64,000 nt of DNA from Monoplex corrugatus. Taxonomy: Eukaryota; Mollusca; Gastropoda; Littorinimorpha; Ranellidae. Shown here in pieces: positions 1 through 9,604 of this stretch. Under the pieces are notes generated by a model. That model saw nothing but the letters and a program-made list of their open reading frames with translations, was not told the DNA's origin and searched no databases. Each line of letters starts with the position of its first letter. Positions within the stretch are counted from its first letter, which is position 1. Location of the stretch: contig CM060312.1 of NCBI GenBank assembly GCA_030674185.1, positions 72,499,237 to 72,563,236 of the forward strand, read 5' to 3'. The translations under genes were made by a program, and so were the position numbers.

Positions 1-396
1 CCATCAATTTCTTCTGTTATGACGTGATGCCTTTATAAACATACCATCAATTTCTTCTGTTATGACGTGATGCCTTTATAAACACCCTATCAAATTCTAC
101 TGTTATGACGTGATGCCTTTATAAACATACCATCAATATCTTCTGTTATGACGTGATGCCTTTATAAACACACTATCAAATTCTACTGTTATGACGTGAT
201 GCCTTTATAAAAATACCATCAAATTCTACTGTTATGACGTGATGCCTTTATAAACACCCTATCAAATTCTACTCTTATGACGTGATGCCTTTATAAACAC
301 ACTATCAAATTCTACTGTTATGACGTGATGCCTTTATAATCATACCATCAATTTCTTCTGTTATGACGTGATGCCTTTATAAACACACTATCAAAT
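1..396. repeat. 43-bp minisatellite, about 9 copies, running off the left edge
   Basis: The string ATCAA recurs at 3, 46, 89, 132, 175, 218, 261, 304, 347 and 390, an exact 43-bp period with no indels. Each unit has a nearly invariant core with TGACGTGA and TTTATAAA, and a variable part that alternates between two versions (CCATCAATTTCTTCTG and CTATCAAATTCTACTG). The array lies downstream of the LDLa exon of the minus-strand receptor gene, so it is probably intronic there. The left end is not in the window. Confidence 0.97.
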
Positions 397-434
397 TAGC
401 TGTGGTAGGTCTATAGTCACACTGACCTACTTAC

Positions 435-625
435 TGATAACACTGGTCATTGATTTCCAAACGTCCTTGACCACAGTGCCCAGTGTAGGTGCAGTCTATC
501 TCGTCCTCTCCCCCTTCACAGTCTTTGACCACGTCACAGCGAAAGTGGAAGTCAAAGTCAGGCCAGTGGGACACTGAACAGTTCCACTGACCACTGGCCA
601 GTTTGTGGAGAAGAGGGGATGAATT
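435..625 (-). CDS. LDL-receptor class A exon of a CUB/LDLa receptor-like gene (paralog of the 39.6-59.6 kb gene)
   Basis: The minus strand reads from an acceptor (TTTCAG at 631-626) to a donor (GTAAGT just below 435), 191 nt, phase 0 in and phase 2 out. The peptide contains WNCSV, FHFRCDVVKDC, GGEDEIDC and TGHCGQGRL. This is an LDLa-type cysteine and acidic pattern followed by the first residues of a lectin-like region. It matches plus-strand exon 55397-55773 almost position by position (WNCSV, GGGEDETDC, YTGHCGQGRL). LDLa modules are extracellular calcium-binding ligand modules. The paralog reads straight on into a C-type lectin domain, but this exon meets a donor and then a stop right after CY. 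Either an intron is placed here or the lectin part has been lost. The 43-bp array follows directly. The downstream exons are outside the window. Confidence 0.8.
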
Positions 626-822
626 CTGAAACCCACAAACAAGGGAGAACATCGTGAGTTTTTTCATTAATGAAAAGATCTTGATTCACGTCTGTTCACA
701 CTTTCACAATTATGATTTTGGTCAGAGTAGATGTTTATGAAAAGCAAAAACAAACAATGAAAACGGCTCTGAGTTAATCGGGTAGTGCTGTATGGGTTAA
801 TGACAGATGTTAAGAACAGTGT

Positions 823-1526
823 CCAAACAACTGATAAATGATATGAAAAGTGTCCAAACAATTTCATTTAATAACTTTCCCAAGTGTTCGTTATATGAAA
901 AATAGACAGTAGGTGACCCGTTTTCACCACAGGAGGCCAAAGTCAGCTTTGGGGATATTGAGATATTACACTACTAAAACGTGGAAGTAGAAAAAAAGGC
1001 TCTTTCTAAAGATAATCGAAAACAAGTGTGACTGCCCGCCTTCAAGCAAACAGGAACTAGAAAAAATAACACGAAAAAAGAATCAGAACGCGTATCGAAT
1101 ACAACCAGACAAGACAGGCGCAAACTTTCGGCCAACTGGCCTTTGTCAAGCATAAGATCACAAACAAACAAACACCAATACAAAAATAAAGAGGAAAAGA
1201 CTGAAACTTCCCTGGTGCTTCGTCCAGTGTGAGGAAAGGATTAAACTCAATTTTGTCATATAACGGACACTTCGGAAACTTATCAAATAAAATTGTTTGG
1301 ACCCTTTTCATATCATCTGTCAGTTGTTTAGTCCTTTTCTCAACTGGACGAAGCAGCAGGGAAGTTTCTGTCTTTTTCTCCGAATTTTTGTATTTGGTGC
1401 TTGTTTGTTTGTGATCTTCCACTTGACAGAGGCCAGTTGCTCGAACATTTGCGCCTGTCTTGTCTGGTTGTATTAAATACGCGTTCTGATTCTTTTTTCG
1501 TGTTTTTTTTTTTCTTCTGGTTCCTG
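823..1526. repeat. Composite fold-back repeat (two interleaved inverted pairs)
   Basis: Segment 1051-1228 is the inverted copy of 1343-1526, giving arms of about 180 bp and a loop of about 115 bp. The loop (1250-1335) is itself an inverted copy of 823-895. A third copy of the arm, in the orientation of 1051-1228, lies at 11219-11385. On the minus strand of the left arm the repeat contains GGCCAGTTGGCCGAAA preceded by CTTGACAAA, which resembles the stem II/GAAA part of a hammerhead. The longest open frame here (200 codons) is only a read-through of these arms and shows no protein family. It lies in the intron between the two minus-strand receptor exons. Confidence 0.8.
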
Positions 1527-2081
1527 TTTTCTTTATAAAGGCGTCTAGATCTAATCTCTGGCTTAAACAGTGACCTAGTTTTAGCCATTTAAACGGAGTT
1601 GGTGAAAAAGTAGCCACTTTGAGAAAATTGCCATTGGAAATACGCACTAAATTTTCCAATTTTTTTCTTAGTAGTTGTTGTTAAAACTCTCTCTCAAACT
1701 TTCAGAACGTGTAAATGCAGTTGCTGTACACTGAGACATGATATGTTGAGGCCATATACAGTTTGATTACCGTAAACTCTGTGCAAATGATTGGTTTGTT
1801 TTGAAGAGGATATGTCATTTAAAAGACCATTTTAACACATTTCCTGTTCAAATTTTACTTTGGACTCTCACTGAATGATGAGTATAGGGTTACAATATAA
1901 CGAAAACAAAACTCAAAATCACCCAGACTGACCCTCAACACATTTACTGGGCTGTTGCTTGGCTTGATACCAGCGACATTAGTCTCGGTTTTGAGAACGG
2001 ATCATTATTTTGACATGAACACCAAGCATTCTTCTTCTACCCGAGCATAATCACAATCAGCGTTTAGTTTGCACATATATA
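1527..2081. other. Intronic sequence without recognised feature
   Basis: AT-rich sequence between the fold-back repeat and the CATA tract. I see no exon with matching homology and no tRNA-like boxes. Confidence 0.5.
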
Positions 2082-2343
2082 GATGCATACATACATGTAC
2101 ATACATACATACATACATACTACATACATACATACATACATACATACATACACACATACAAACATACAACATAATACATACATACATACATGTATGCATA
2201 GATACATACATACTACATACAAACACACACACATACATACATACATATATGCATGCATGCATACATACATACATACATACAACATACATACATACATACA
2301 TACATATCTACATACATACATACATACATACATACATACTACA

Positions 2344-2374
<31 letters not shown>

Positions 2375-2387
2375 CTACACACATACA

Positions 2388-2418
<31 letters not shown>

Positions 2419-2427
2419 CTACATACA

Positions 2428-2458
<31 letters not shown>

Positions 2459-2471
2459 CTACACACATACA

Positions 2472-2502
<31 letters not shown>

Positions 2503-2523
2503 CTACACACATACATACATACA

Positions 2524-2589
<66 letters not shown>

Positions 2590-2602
2590 CTACACACATA
2601 CA

Positions 2603-2633
<31 letters not shown>

Positions 2634-2770
2634 CTACATACATACATACATACATACATACATACACACATACATACATACATACATACATACATACATA
2701 CATACATGCATACATACATACATACATACATACATACATACATACATACATACATACATAATCATACATA
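2082..2770. repeat. (CATA)n microsatellite, about 690 bp
   Basis: An almost uninterrupted run of ACAT/CATA tetranucleotides with periodic ATATCTAC and CTACACAC variants. It ends one base before the splice donor of the minus-strand CUB-like exon (donor GT at 2771-2770). The Tyr/Ile/His/Thr and Met/Tyr/Val/Cys open frames across it are translations of the repeat. Confidence 0.97.
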
Positions 2771-2771
2771 C

Positions 2772-3154
2772 CTCATGAAATGAGAAGGCCATCACGAACG
2801 CTTGTCTTCTCGTCAAGCGTTGAACGTCTGTCATATGCACAACAAACCAGCGAGCTTCCACCACGACAGGCAGAGAGTCTGGATCAACACTGTCCAAGTC
2901 ATATGACATACAGAACAGCCAACGTTTGGAGGGTTTGCTGTGGAGTGGTGGCGTTACGTAGGCCATTAAGGACAGAACTGGATCTCTTCGGCAATAGAAT
3001 GTCACAAAGTCTTGAAAGAGAAAGTTGACGAATGTGATGTGATGTTCCGGGACAGCAACGGTGGCCGACATGTTCATGGCAGGTTTACTATAGCCCAGCT
3101 TCTTCCAGTCTGGCAGAAATCGATATTCGTCTGTTCCTGGTATCTGAACAACAA
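2772..3154 (-). CDS. CUB-like exon of the minus-strand receptor paralog
   Basis: The minus strand shows a pyrimidine-rich acceptor (CTTTTGTCAG) before 3154 and a donor GTATGT after 2772. The exon is 383 nt, phase 1 in and phase 0 out. These are exactly the phases of plus-strand exon 41697-42031. Shared landmarks are QI near the start, AVPEHH against AVPEDH, and an ending FSFHE against FSYHK. The peptide has paired cysteines and alternating hydrophobic strands, as in the CUB-like modules that precede LDLa and lectin modules in molluscan receptor families. It would be extracellular. The next exon downstream (minus) is the LDLa exon at 435-625, entered in phase 0. CUB assignment is by pattern and paralogy, not by a profile search. 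Confidence 0.78.
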
Positions 3155-3753
3155 CTGACAAAAGAGAAAAGGAACATTTCATGACACAGTCACGAGCCTA
3201 CATCAATGTGCGTGAGTGAGATTCAGTTTTTTCAAGCTGGCGTCTCCAGTTTTGGTATAACTTCCATATATGTACACTGATGCCACTAAAGTTTTATGAT
3301 GGACACTTTCTAAAATGATTTTGGTATAAGCTGTTTGCACATATCACCATACACATGGCATCTGTGACATTAGTACATATGGAATTCATTCCGAGAACGG
3401 AGATGTCATCTTGAGAAACTTAAACTGAAACTGTTCGGGCATTTGTCTTATACGGTGGTAAAGTCTTGGGTTCATACTTAGCGTATGGGTTCTTTGTCAA
3501 TTCGTGTCTCAATCTGTCACTGACACGACTTACGTTATTTTACACTGAAAGTGTTCTCTTCATCTGTTATGTCCTTTAAGAAAAAAAGAAAAAAAAAGGC
3601 CCTCCAACATGATTGCTCTATACCAAATGCCTCACAGATTCACGTCACAGAAAACTTCCACGGACGACCCAACACACTACCTTTTTCTGCTCTCTACTAC
3701 AACATATTATCGTCGTCGCCTTAATTCCCTTAACCCATCCTCCACAAAAAAAA

Positions 3754-3754
<1 letters not shown>
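3155..3754. other. Intron or upstream sequence, nothing recognised
   Basis: No exon homologous to plus-strand exons 1 or 2 is visible here. The minus-strand gene should have further 5' exons, which must be farther upstream or diverged beyond recognition. Confidence 0.4.

Positions 3755-3845
<91 letters not shown>
3755..3845. repeat. (CA)n microsatellite
   Basis: Pure CA dinucleotides of about 90 bp with a single phase slip (ACCACA) near 3795. Confidence 0.97.
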
Positions 3846-3846
<1 letters not shown>

Positions 3847-3915
3847 GCCGTCAAAATGTTTCCCTCACCAAAAGACAGTATTAAGTTGAAATTATTTTGT
3901 TTTACTCGTTTTGTT

Positions 3916-4235
3916 CAGAATATAGCGTACTTCGTTTTCATGAAACCACATTAATGTACCTTCTGTTTTGTTAACAATTCAACATGTTTCGTAGTTTTGC
4001 ATCAAGAGCACTTACTACGTGTATTTATTACAAGTACCATGTTTGTTTGAAGGAAACTTTAACACTGGGTGACTTCAGAATATAGCGTGCTTCGTTTTCA
4101 TGAAGCCACATTAATGTACCTTCTGTTTTGTTAACAATTCAACATGTTTCGTGGTTTTGCATCAAGAACACTAACTAGTAACATATCTATTACAAGTACC
4201 ATGTTTGTTTGAAGGAAACTTTAACACTGGGTGAC
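3916..4235. repeat. Tandem duplication of a 160-bp unit
   Basis: CAGAATATAGCG at 3916 recurs at 4076. The two 160-bp units match closely through GGGTGACTT. Differences are a few substitutions (for example CGTAGTTT against CGTGGTTT). No coding potential is seen. Confidence 0.9.
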
Positions 4236-4344
4236 TTGACGCTCTTCATCATTTTTCATCTTTTCCTTCTTTTCTTGATATAACAGAGCTGCTGGTCAAC
4301 AAGCAAATCAGTGTATGTAATTGAAAAACGCATTCCACCCCACT

Positions 4345-4412
4345 AATGATGATGTTGATGATGATGATGATGATGATGACGACGATGATGATGATTACGA
4401 TGAAGATGATGG
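4345..4412. repeat. (GAT)n microsatellite
   Basis: Imperfect GAT trinucleotides. Confidence 0.9.
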
Positions 4413-4557
4413 TAAGAATAATAGTATTATTGTTATTATTATCGATCAATTGGTTAGTTATATCTAACTGATGTGTAATTAATAACTGATTGATTGATTA
4501 GTTCATTTGATCATTGCTTCGTTAATTGATTTTATTAACTGTTTAACATTTACGTAC

Positions 4558-4829
4558 TAGTTTGGTTCCGATAGAATAATTCTCACTAAAATGTGTACCT
4601 TTCTTGCTTGAAATCCAGCATATTTCAAGATCAGTCTCGTTACTGGTTGCCTTGTGCGGTGTACTGTTATAACAGTGAGATTCACGTGCCATCTCATCAG
4701 TAGGAAGACGAAGAGTTGTGCTGAGTGAGAATGTTGTGTTCACATTATAATGAGCATCAAACTCTTCTGCCCGTCTGTTGCCAACACTTGGACTAGTTAC
4801 TGTAGACACTGAAGATTCGCCTTCCGTTT
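4558..4829 (-). CDS. Possible upstream exon of the minus-strand receptor gene (uncertain)
   Basis: The minus strand is open for about 90 codons between a plausible acceptor (GATACAG) and a plausible donor (GTACGT). The peptide is Ser/Thr-rich with several N-glycosylation motifs (NTT, NST, NET) and LEICWISSKK. That last stretch vaguely recalls DISLCFKERK in exon 1 of the plus-strand paralog. It lies upstream of the CUB-like exon, in the right place for an N-terminal exon. However, the donor phase (0) does not match the paralog's phase 1, and the similarity is weak. It may be chance. Confidence 0.28.
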
Positions 4830-5536
4830 CTGTATCAACAGAACAGACAGTGGTTTATCCTTCTGCTGGGTAAATTTGTTTTTGAAATTTTTCATGAGGT
4901 AAATTTGTTCTTGAATTTCTTCAAGAGGGATTCATCGTTCTCGGACAGTTCTGTATGTGCTCCACCCCAGTCTGCCTGTAATAATCTGACAAACTCCTTA
5001 AACTTGGCAGACGGGTGCGTGTGTGCGTGTGTGCGTGTGTGTGTGCCCGCGCACGCGTGCGTGTATGCATGTTTTGAGTGTGTGTTTCTGTATGCGTTCT
5101 TGATTCACAACATTTTTTTCAAAGCTTTTAACATGTTTCGCTTTATTATCTGAATGAACTTATTCTGCATGCCTACACTTTAAAATTAAGGGTGTCCAGC
5201 CCTATTGGGATAGCTGTCTTCCATATACATTTGGTAATAGCCTACATCAATTTGCTTTGAAATGTTCCAAGGTTTCAAACAAACAAACAAACCATACTGA
5301 CAGATTCCCATCACTGTCTGTTTCCATTACGGAAAAACGAGGGGAAAGCAATTATTATTGACAATTTTGTGAATGTCTAAGGAAGTATAATAATATCACT
5401 AAAATAAATCAGAGGTCATCTTCTTTCTTATCTGTCCTCTTGCACCCTCATAGCAGTTGCGGGGGAAAGTGGCTAATGATCAGCAACGAACTGGAAGGCT
5501 TGAAGTGCAGAAATGCAGTGTGTTGTACAATTCTCT
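4830..5536. other. Non-coding; short local duplications and a GT tract
   Basis: GGTAAATTTGTT with its following bases is duplicated about 35 bp apart near 4868-4925. A GT/GC-rich simple stretch lies at 5012-5070. Nothing else is recognised. Confidence 0.5.
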
Positions 5537-5640
5537 GACCATTGTTTTTGAGAAATTATGATAGGCACAATCTTATTATAATTTACACATATCACGCCTA
5601 AACGAATATTATCCATCAAGGAATTTCACTTACTTTTTGT

Positions 5641-5674
5641 TAGGCCTGATCGGTTCAACGAACCCTCGTCAGAC
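5641..5674 (-). ncRNA. Hammerhead-ribozyme-like motif in PLE copy A
   Basis: The minus strand reads CTGACGA, G, GGTTC-GTT-GAACC (perfect stem), GATC, the palindrome AGGCCT, then A. This is the order of a hammerhead core with a short stem III. The usual GAAA after stem II is GATC and there is an extra G before the stem, so it is non-canonical and probably inactive or strongly derived. Hammerheads are established components of PLE termini. That this is one is inference. Confidence 0.4.
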
Positions 5675-5848
5675 TGGTGGGCAGAGGCTTGTTGTGGAAC
5701 TATTCAGTAGTGAGAACACTTCTCACTATCCTTGTGTGACCCCACTCTGATTTTCTGTTCATCAGTAGGTCGCTTGGGGCGTTGTGTATTTGGACTGCTT
5801 CACTGATTTGTCGATCCAAAGCACTTTTATGTTTGCCTGTCACTGACA

Positions 5849-6486
5849 TCACAAACTCGTTGTGTTTTCTTCATGTTTGTGTGTAGTATTAACATGTCTA
5901 TAGAGGACTGAGTCATTATCTTTGTTCTTATAGGCTGCCATATGTTCTAACCCCCTACTGTAGCCATTACGGGCGGTCTCTCCATAGTAAACAGATTTAC
6001 ATTTATCACACACTATTTGATATGTGATATTGTTTGCCCTGCATCCCCCCTTTTCACTCCCTGCACATACCATACAATTTTGTTGGTCATTACATTTTCT
6101 GTTGGGAAACGGGTGGGATCGCTGGAGGATGTTTTTGATTGACTTCCCTGATGTCTCTACTACTCTTATCTTTATGTTAGTTTTCTTGATTTCACATTCA
6201 AAGCCTTTCTTCAGTTTGGATTTTGGTGTTGGAGGGACAAAGACTACGCTCTCATATCCTCCTTTCTTATACCATTCCTGTTTATTCTTTCTCTTTTCCT
6301 CTCTCCTCTCTGCTCTCTTCCAGCCTTTCGGCCTGTACATCGACTGTTCCCCTTCTTCATCTTTGTTTCTGATCTTTTCATAAGCTGCCAGGGCAGATTT
6401 GACTATTTGGGTCTTAAACTTCTTGCTGTAGCCGCAGTACTGCATGCGCATCATAAATTTGTTAACGTGCCCGACTGTCACTTCCC
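5849..6486 (-). pseudogene. PLE C-terminal GIY-YIG endonuclease, truncated
   Basis: An open frame of about 210 codons covers the basic linker (KRAERREEKRKNK), a cysteine cluster (CNDQQNCMVC, then GGC) and the GIY-YIG nuclease signature (ITYQIVC, VYYGETARNGYSRGLEHM). In PLEs this nuclease makes the nick that primes reverse transcription. The frame breaks after THKHEE by a 1-bp change relative to copy B. The C-terminal residues can be followed in another frame. No RT domain is attached. Confidence 0.85.
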
Positions 6487-6573
6487 AAGAAAGCATAATA
6501 CATGATATAAAGAACAACCCCAGGCAAAAAAAATAGTTCTTTATATCAGTAGTTCTTTATTTCAGTCAAACCT

Positions 6574-6936
6574 TTACACACACATTTTATCCGTAAACTC
6601 AACACCCAGCTCTGAAGCAAACTGGTTCGCCTTTTCCATCAGCATTGTGCCTGAGATTGGTACGCTGCCAGCTCTGTGGTTCTTAAACCATTGGATCAAA
6701 CACTCCTCAACATCTTCTAGTTTGGATTTCATCATCTTTTTACGTGATGGTTGGAAAGAAGCTGACATTAGTGAAGACTCGATCTTCGCTCGATCCTTCA
6801 ACATCGTCGACAGTGAAAACTTTGCCATGCCGTATTTCTTACAAATGTCAGCTTTTGAAATCGTACCACTGTCTACATCACGCAACACTTGCATTTTAAA
6901 GTCCAAAGAATACGACATTCTCTTTTTGGAGCTCAT
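6574..6936 (-). pseudogene. Tigger-type transposase, N-terminal DNA-binding half
   Basis: ATG at 6936 opens a 120-codon frame. Residues about 5-55 (YSLDFKMQVL, SKADICKKYGM, STMLKDR) form a Psq/CENP-B N-terminal helix-turn-helix. Residues 70-115 (EECLIQWFKNHR, PISGTMLMEKANQFA) form the second CENP-B/Tc5-type helix-turn-helix. In full-length Tigger transposases, which are usually several hundred residues long, a DDE catalytic domain follows. Here the frame stops after about 120 residues and no DDE region is found. The fragment could at most bind DNA. Confidence 0.85.
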
Positions 6937-7108
6937 GTTGAATGACGAGTTAGGGAAAGCAGGCTACTATAGATTTACTGTAGAAATTGAAATCACTTCT
7001 CCACAACTTTTCACAACAGCGCAAAGTGAGATGAGAGATAAGCTAGGCCTGGACTAGGCACAGGAGGCAGAAAGAAACGAGAGCAGCGATGCCATCGATC
7101 GATAATCT

Positions 7109-7362
7109 GGTTTGGTTTGGTTTGGTTCAGTTTTTACGTCTACACCCACCTCAGGTGATATGGCCGACGGGGATAACCATCCCAGGGAAGTGGGGGAAGG
7201 GGGACTTATCTAATCCTACACTGACTCCACCAGAACAACAGTGATGTTAAGATGGGACAGTGAGAAGGCCAGTTTTAATGTAGCGCACCCCGGGATTCGA
7301 ACCCGCAACCATTAGCATGTGAATCCGACGCTCAAACCAACTGAGCTATTGGGGCCTGCAAA
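7109..7362 (-). mobile_element. tRNA-derived SINE with 9-bp target duplication
   Basis: The minus strand starts with a tRNA-like head. Box A region is TAGCTCAGTTGG and box B is GGTTCGAATCC (plus 7292-7304). An unrelated body of about 180 bp and a short pentameric tail (CCAAA repeats) follow. Identical CGATAATCT copies flank it at 7100-7108 and 7363-7371. The anticodon arm is degenerate, so it is not a functional tRNA gene. Confidence 0.92.
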
Positions 7363-7705
7363 CGATAATCTATTTTTAGATCGCCGTCATGAATAGGCGC
7401 GGGCAAGCGAGGCATTGTGCGATAGTGACCACCGTCCGTGACCAGGCGAATGTGGCCAGGGGGCCGGCCACGTGTTTTCAGGCCCACGTGGGCTAGTTCG
7501 TTACTTCAGTCGTGAACAAAGAAAAATAAGACCTTGGTGGGCAAAAACATGAGTTCGTTACAGCCATCAGTTCGTTAACGCTTGTTCGCTAAATGCGTGA
7601 AAATTTAATTGAAATAAAGAGACAAATAAACGGGGCACAGAAATGCGTTCGTTATTCCCGTCAATTCGTTTCAAGCGTGTTCGTTATAAGTGTGCTCTAC
7701 TGTAA

Positions 7706-9441
7706 TAGGCTCCCTTGACGTCAAAGCACTATATCCTAGCCTAGACGTGGATTATACCGCAGAAATCGTTGCAAAAACCTTCTATGACAGTGATTTCAAT
7801 GTCGAAGGAGTAGACAGTAGAGAACTCGGACTGTATCTCTCCCTCAATATGACAGAACAAGAATTGAAGGACGCAGACATCTCTCACTATTGTCCAAAAA
7901 GAAAACACAAGAAAGGCAGACCACCTACCATCACAGGGTGTGCTACTGATAAGGATGAAGACAAGAGATATGCACCGTGGATCTTCCCATGTGAAACACC
8001 AGACAATATAACCATTAAGAAGATGCTATCTGAAGCACTAAAGACAGCCATAAAATACATCATGAAGAACCACATATATAGGTTCGATGACACCATCAAG
8101 AAACAAGCAAATGGTGGCCCTATTGGACTTGAACTAACGGGTGAACTGGCAGGGATTTTCATGGTTTGGTGGGACAAGCAGGTATTAGGCAAACTAAGAA
8201 CACTAGGGATCGAGTCCTGATGTACAAACGATATGTAGACGATATTAATGTCATCCTGATAGCTCCAGACAGTAGACTGAGATACCTCAAAGAAGATGGT
8301 GAGGAAGAACTCATAATTGAGGAGGATAGAGGAGAAGCAGGGAACAGTGAGGAAAGAGGGATCTCCTTATTAAAAGATATAGGTAATAACATACATAAGT
8401 CGATCCAACTAGAGATAGACTACCCATCCATGCATGAAGACAATAAACTCCCCCTTCTCGATATCAAAATGTGGGTTGAAGAAGTTGAAAAAGAAGACAA
8501 CAGGCACGTTAAGGTAGTAATGCATGAATACTACGCAAAGGAAGTATCTACCAAATCTGTCATACATGCCAATTCAGCCATGCCCAGAAGTACCAAAAGG
8601 ACTGTATTAACCCAAGAAGTACTGCGCATACTACTTAGATGTAGTCCTAGCTCCCGTGGGAAGTGACAGTCAGGCACGTTAACAAATTTATGATGCGCAT
8701 GCAGTACTGCGGCTACAGCAAGAAGTTTAAGACCCAAATAGTCAAATCTGCCCTGGCAGCTTATGAAAAGATCAGAAACAAAAATGAAGAAGGGGAACAG
8801 CCGATGTACAGGCCGAAAGGCTGGAAGAGAGCAGAGAGGAGAGAGGAAAAGAGAAAGAATAAACAGGAATGGTATAAGAAAGGAGGACATGAGAGCGTAG
8901 TCTTTGTCCCTCCAACACCAAAATCCAAACTGATGAAAGACTTTGAATGTGAAATCAAGAAAACTAACATAAAGATAAGAGTAGTAGAGACATCAGGGAA
9001 GTCAATCAAAAACATCCTCCAGCGATCCCACCCGTTTCCCAACAGAAAATGTAATGACCAACAAAATTGTATGGATATGCAGGGAGTGAAAAGGGGGGAT
9101 GCAGGGCAAACAATATCTCATATCAAATAGTGTGTGATAAATGTAAATCTGTTTACTATGGAGAGACCGCCCGTAATGGCTACAGTAGGGGGTTAGAACA
9201 TATGGCAGCCTATAAGAACAAAGATAATGACTCAGTCCTCTATAGACATGTTAATACTACACACAAACATGAAGAAACACCTGAGTTTGTGATGTCAGTG
9301 ACAGGCAAACATAAAAGTGCTTTGGATCGACAAATCAGTGAAGCAGTCCAAATACACAACGCCCCAAGCGACCTTCTGATGAACAGAAAATCAGAGTGGG
9401 GTCACACAAGGATAGTGAGAAGTGTTCTCACTACTGAATAG
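7706..9441 (+). pseudogene. PLE reverse transcriptase/GIY-YIG polyprotein with three frame breaks
   Basis: RT landmarks in order are LDVKALYPSLDV (motif A) at the start, GGPIGLELTGELAG near 8115, and the catalytic YVDD (RYVDDINV) near 8235. The linker and GIY-YIG signature (VYYGETARNGYSRGLEHM near 9155) follow. The frame shifts near 8210 (just before YVDD), near 8655 and near 9070 (at the cysteine cluster). The N-terminal RT motifs before motif A are missing. The protein would be about 580 residues if uninterrupted, so this copy cannot be functional. It is closest to the 31-33 kb element in motif order but clearly a different subfamily. Confidence 0.9.
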
Positions 9442-9464
9442 TTCCACAACAAGCCTCTGCCCAC

Positions 9465-9504
9465 CAGTCTGACGAGGGTTCGTTGAACAGATCAGGCCTA
9501 ACAA
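9465..9504 (+). ncRNA. Hammerhead-ribozyme-like motif in PLE copy B
   Basis: Same motif as in copy A: CTGACGA at 9469-9475, stem GGTTC/GAAC, then AGGCCT palindrome and A. The outermost stem II pair is broken here (C to A at 9489), while copy A keeps it. Confidence 0.35.
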
Positions 9505-9604
9505 AAAGTAAGTGAAATTCCTTGATGGATAATATTCGTTTAGGCGTGATATGTGTAAATTATAATAAGATTGTGCCTATTATAATTTCTCAAAAACAAT
9601 GGTC

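Larger units (their letters stand above)
5537..6486 (-). mobile_element. Penelope-like element copy A, 3' part only (inverted relative to copy B)
   Basis: This segment is the reverse complement of 8658-9604 along its whole length, so the two copies form an inverted repeat with arms of about 950 bp. It carries the PLE C-terminal region (basic linker, cysteine cluster, GIY-YIG endonuclease) and the 3' non-coding tail. It lacks the reverse transcriptase. The inner end (GGGAAG at 6481-6486) is where homology to copy B stops. Confidence 0.9.
6487..7702 (-). mobile_element. Tigger/pogo-like DNA transposon remnant inserted at TA
   Basis: The right end on the minus strand begins CAGTAGAGCACACTTATAAC, a pogo/Tigger-style terminus. 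It abuts TA (7703-7704), after which the PLE coding sequence starts in mid-codon. The element encodes only the DNA-binding half of a transposase. The left end cannot be fixed: CAGTAGTTC at 6547 is a weak candidate and no clean TA precedes it. A SINE sits inside (7109-7362). Confidence 0.65.
7705..9604 (+). mobile_element. Penelope-like element copy B, 5'-truncated RT plus GIY-YIG
   Basis: Begins immediately after the Tigger terminus inside the RT and runs through RT, linker, GIY-YIG and about 160 bp of 3' tail. The last 947 bp are inverted-repeated in 5537-6486. Without the Tigger insertion, the element would be a truncated PLE whose 5' end joins an inverted copy of its own 3' part. Confidence 0.9.

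Noticed and set aside
1..396. CRISPR-like spacing of repeats and variable parts
   Set aside because: The variable part is only two alternating variants of the same sequence, the period is an indel-free 43 bp, and the context is a eukaryotic intron. It is a minisatellite.
1057..1659. 200-codon minus-strand frame
   Set aside because: It reads through the fold-back repeat arms, and its Lys/Arg-rich content comes from A-rich repeat sequence. No protein family is recognised.
2005..2783. Long Tyr/Ile/His/Thr and Met/Tyr/Val/Cys open frames up to 231 codons
   Set aside because: They are all six-frame translations of the CATA tetranucleotide array.
7290..7360. Functional tRNA gene
   Set aside because: Box A and box B are present but the anticodon arm does not pair, and the sequence continues into a SINE body with tail and target duplication. 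The same holds for the heads at 12.4, 34.0, 36.5, 51.0 and 57.95 kb.
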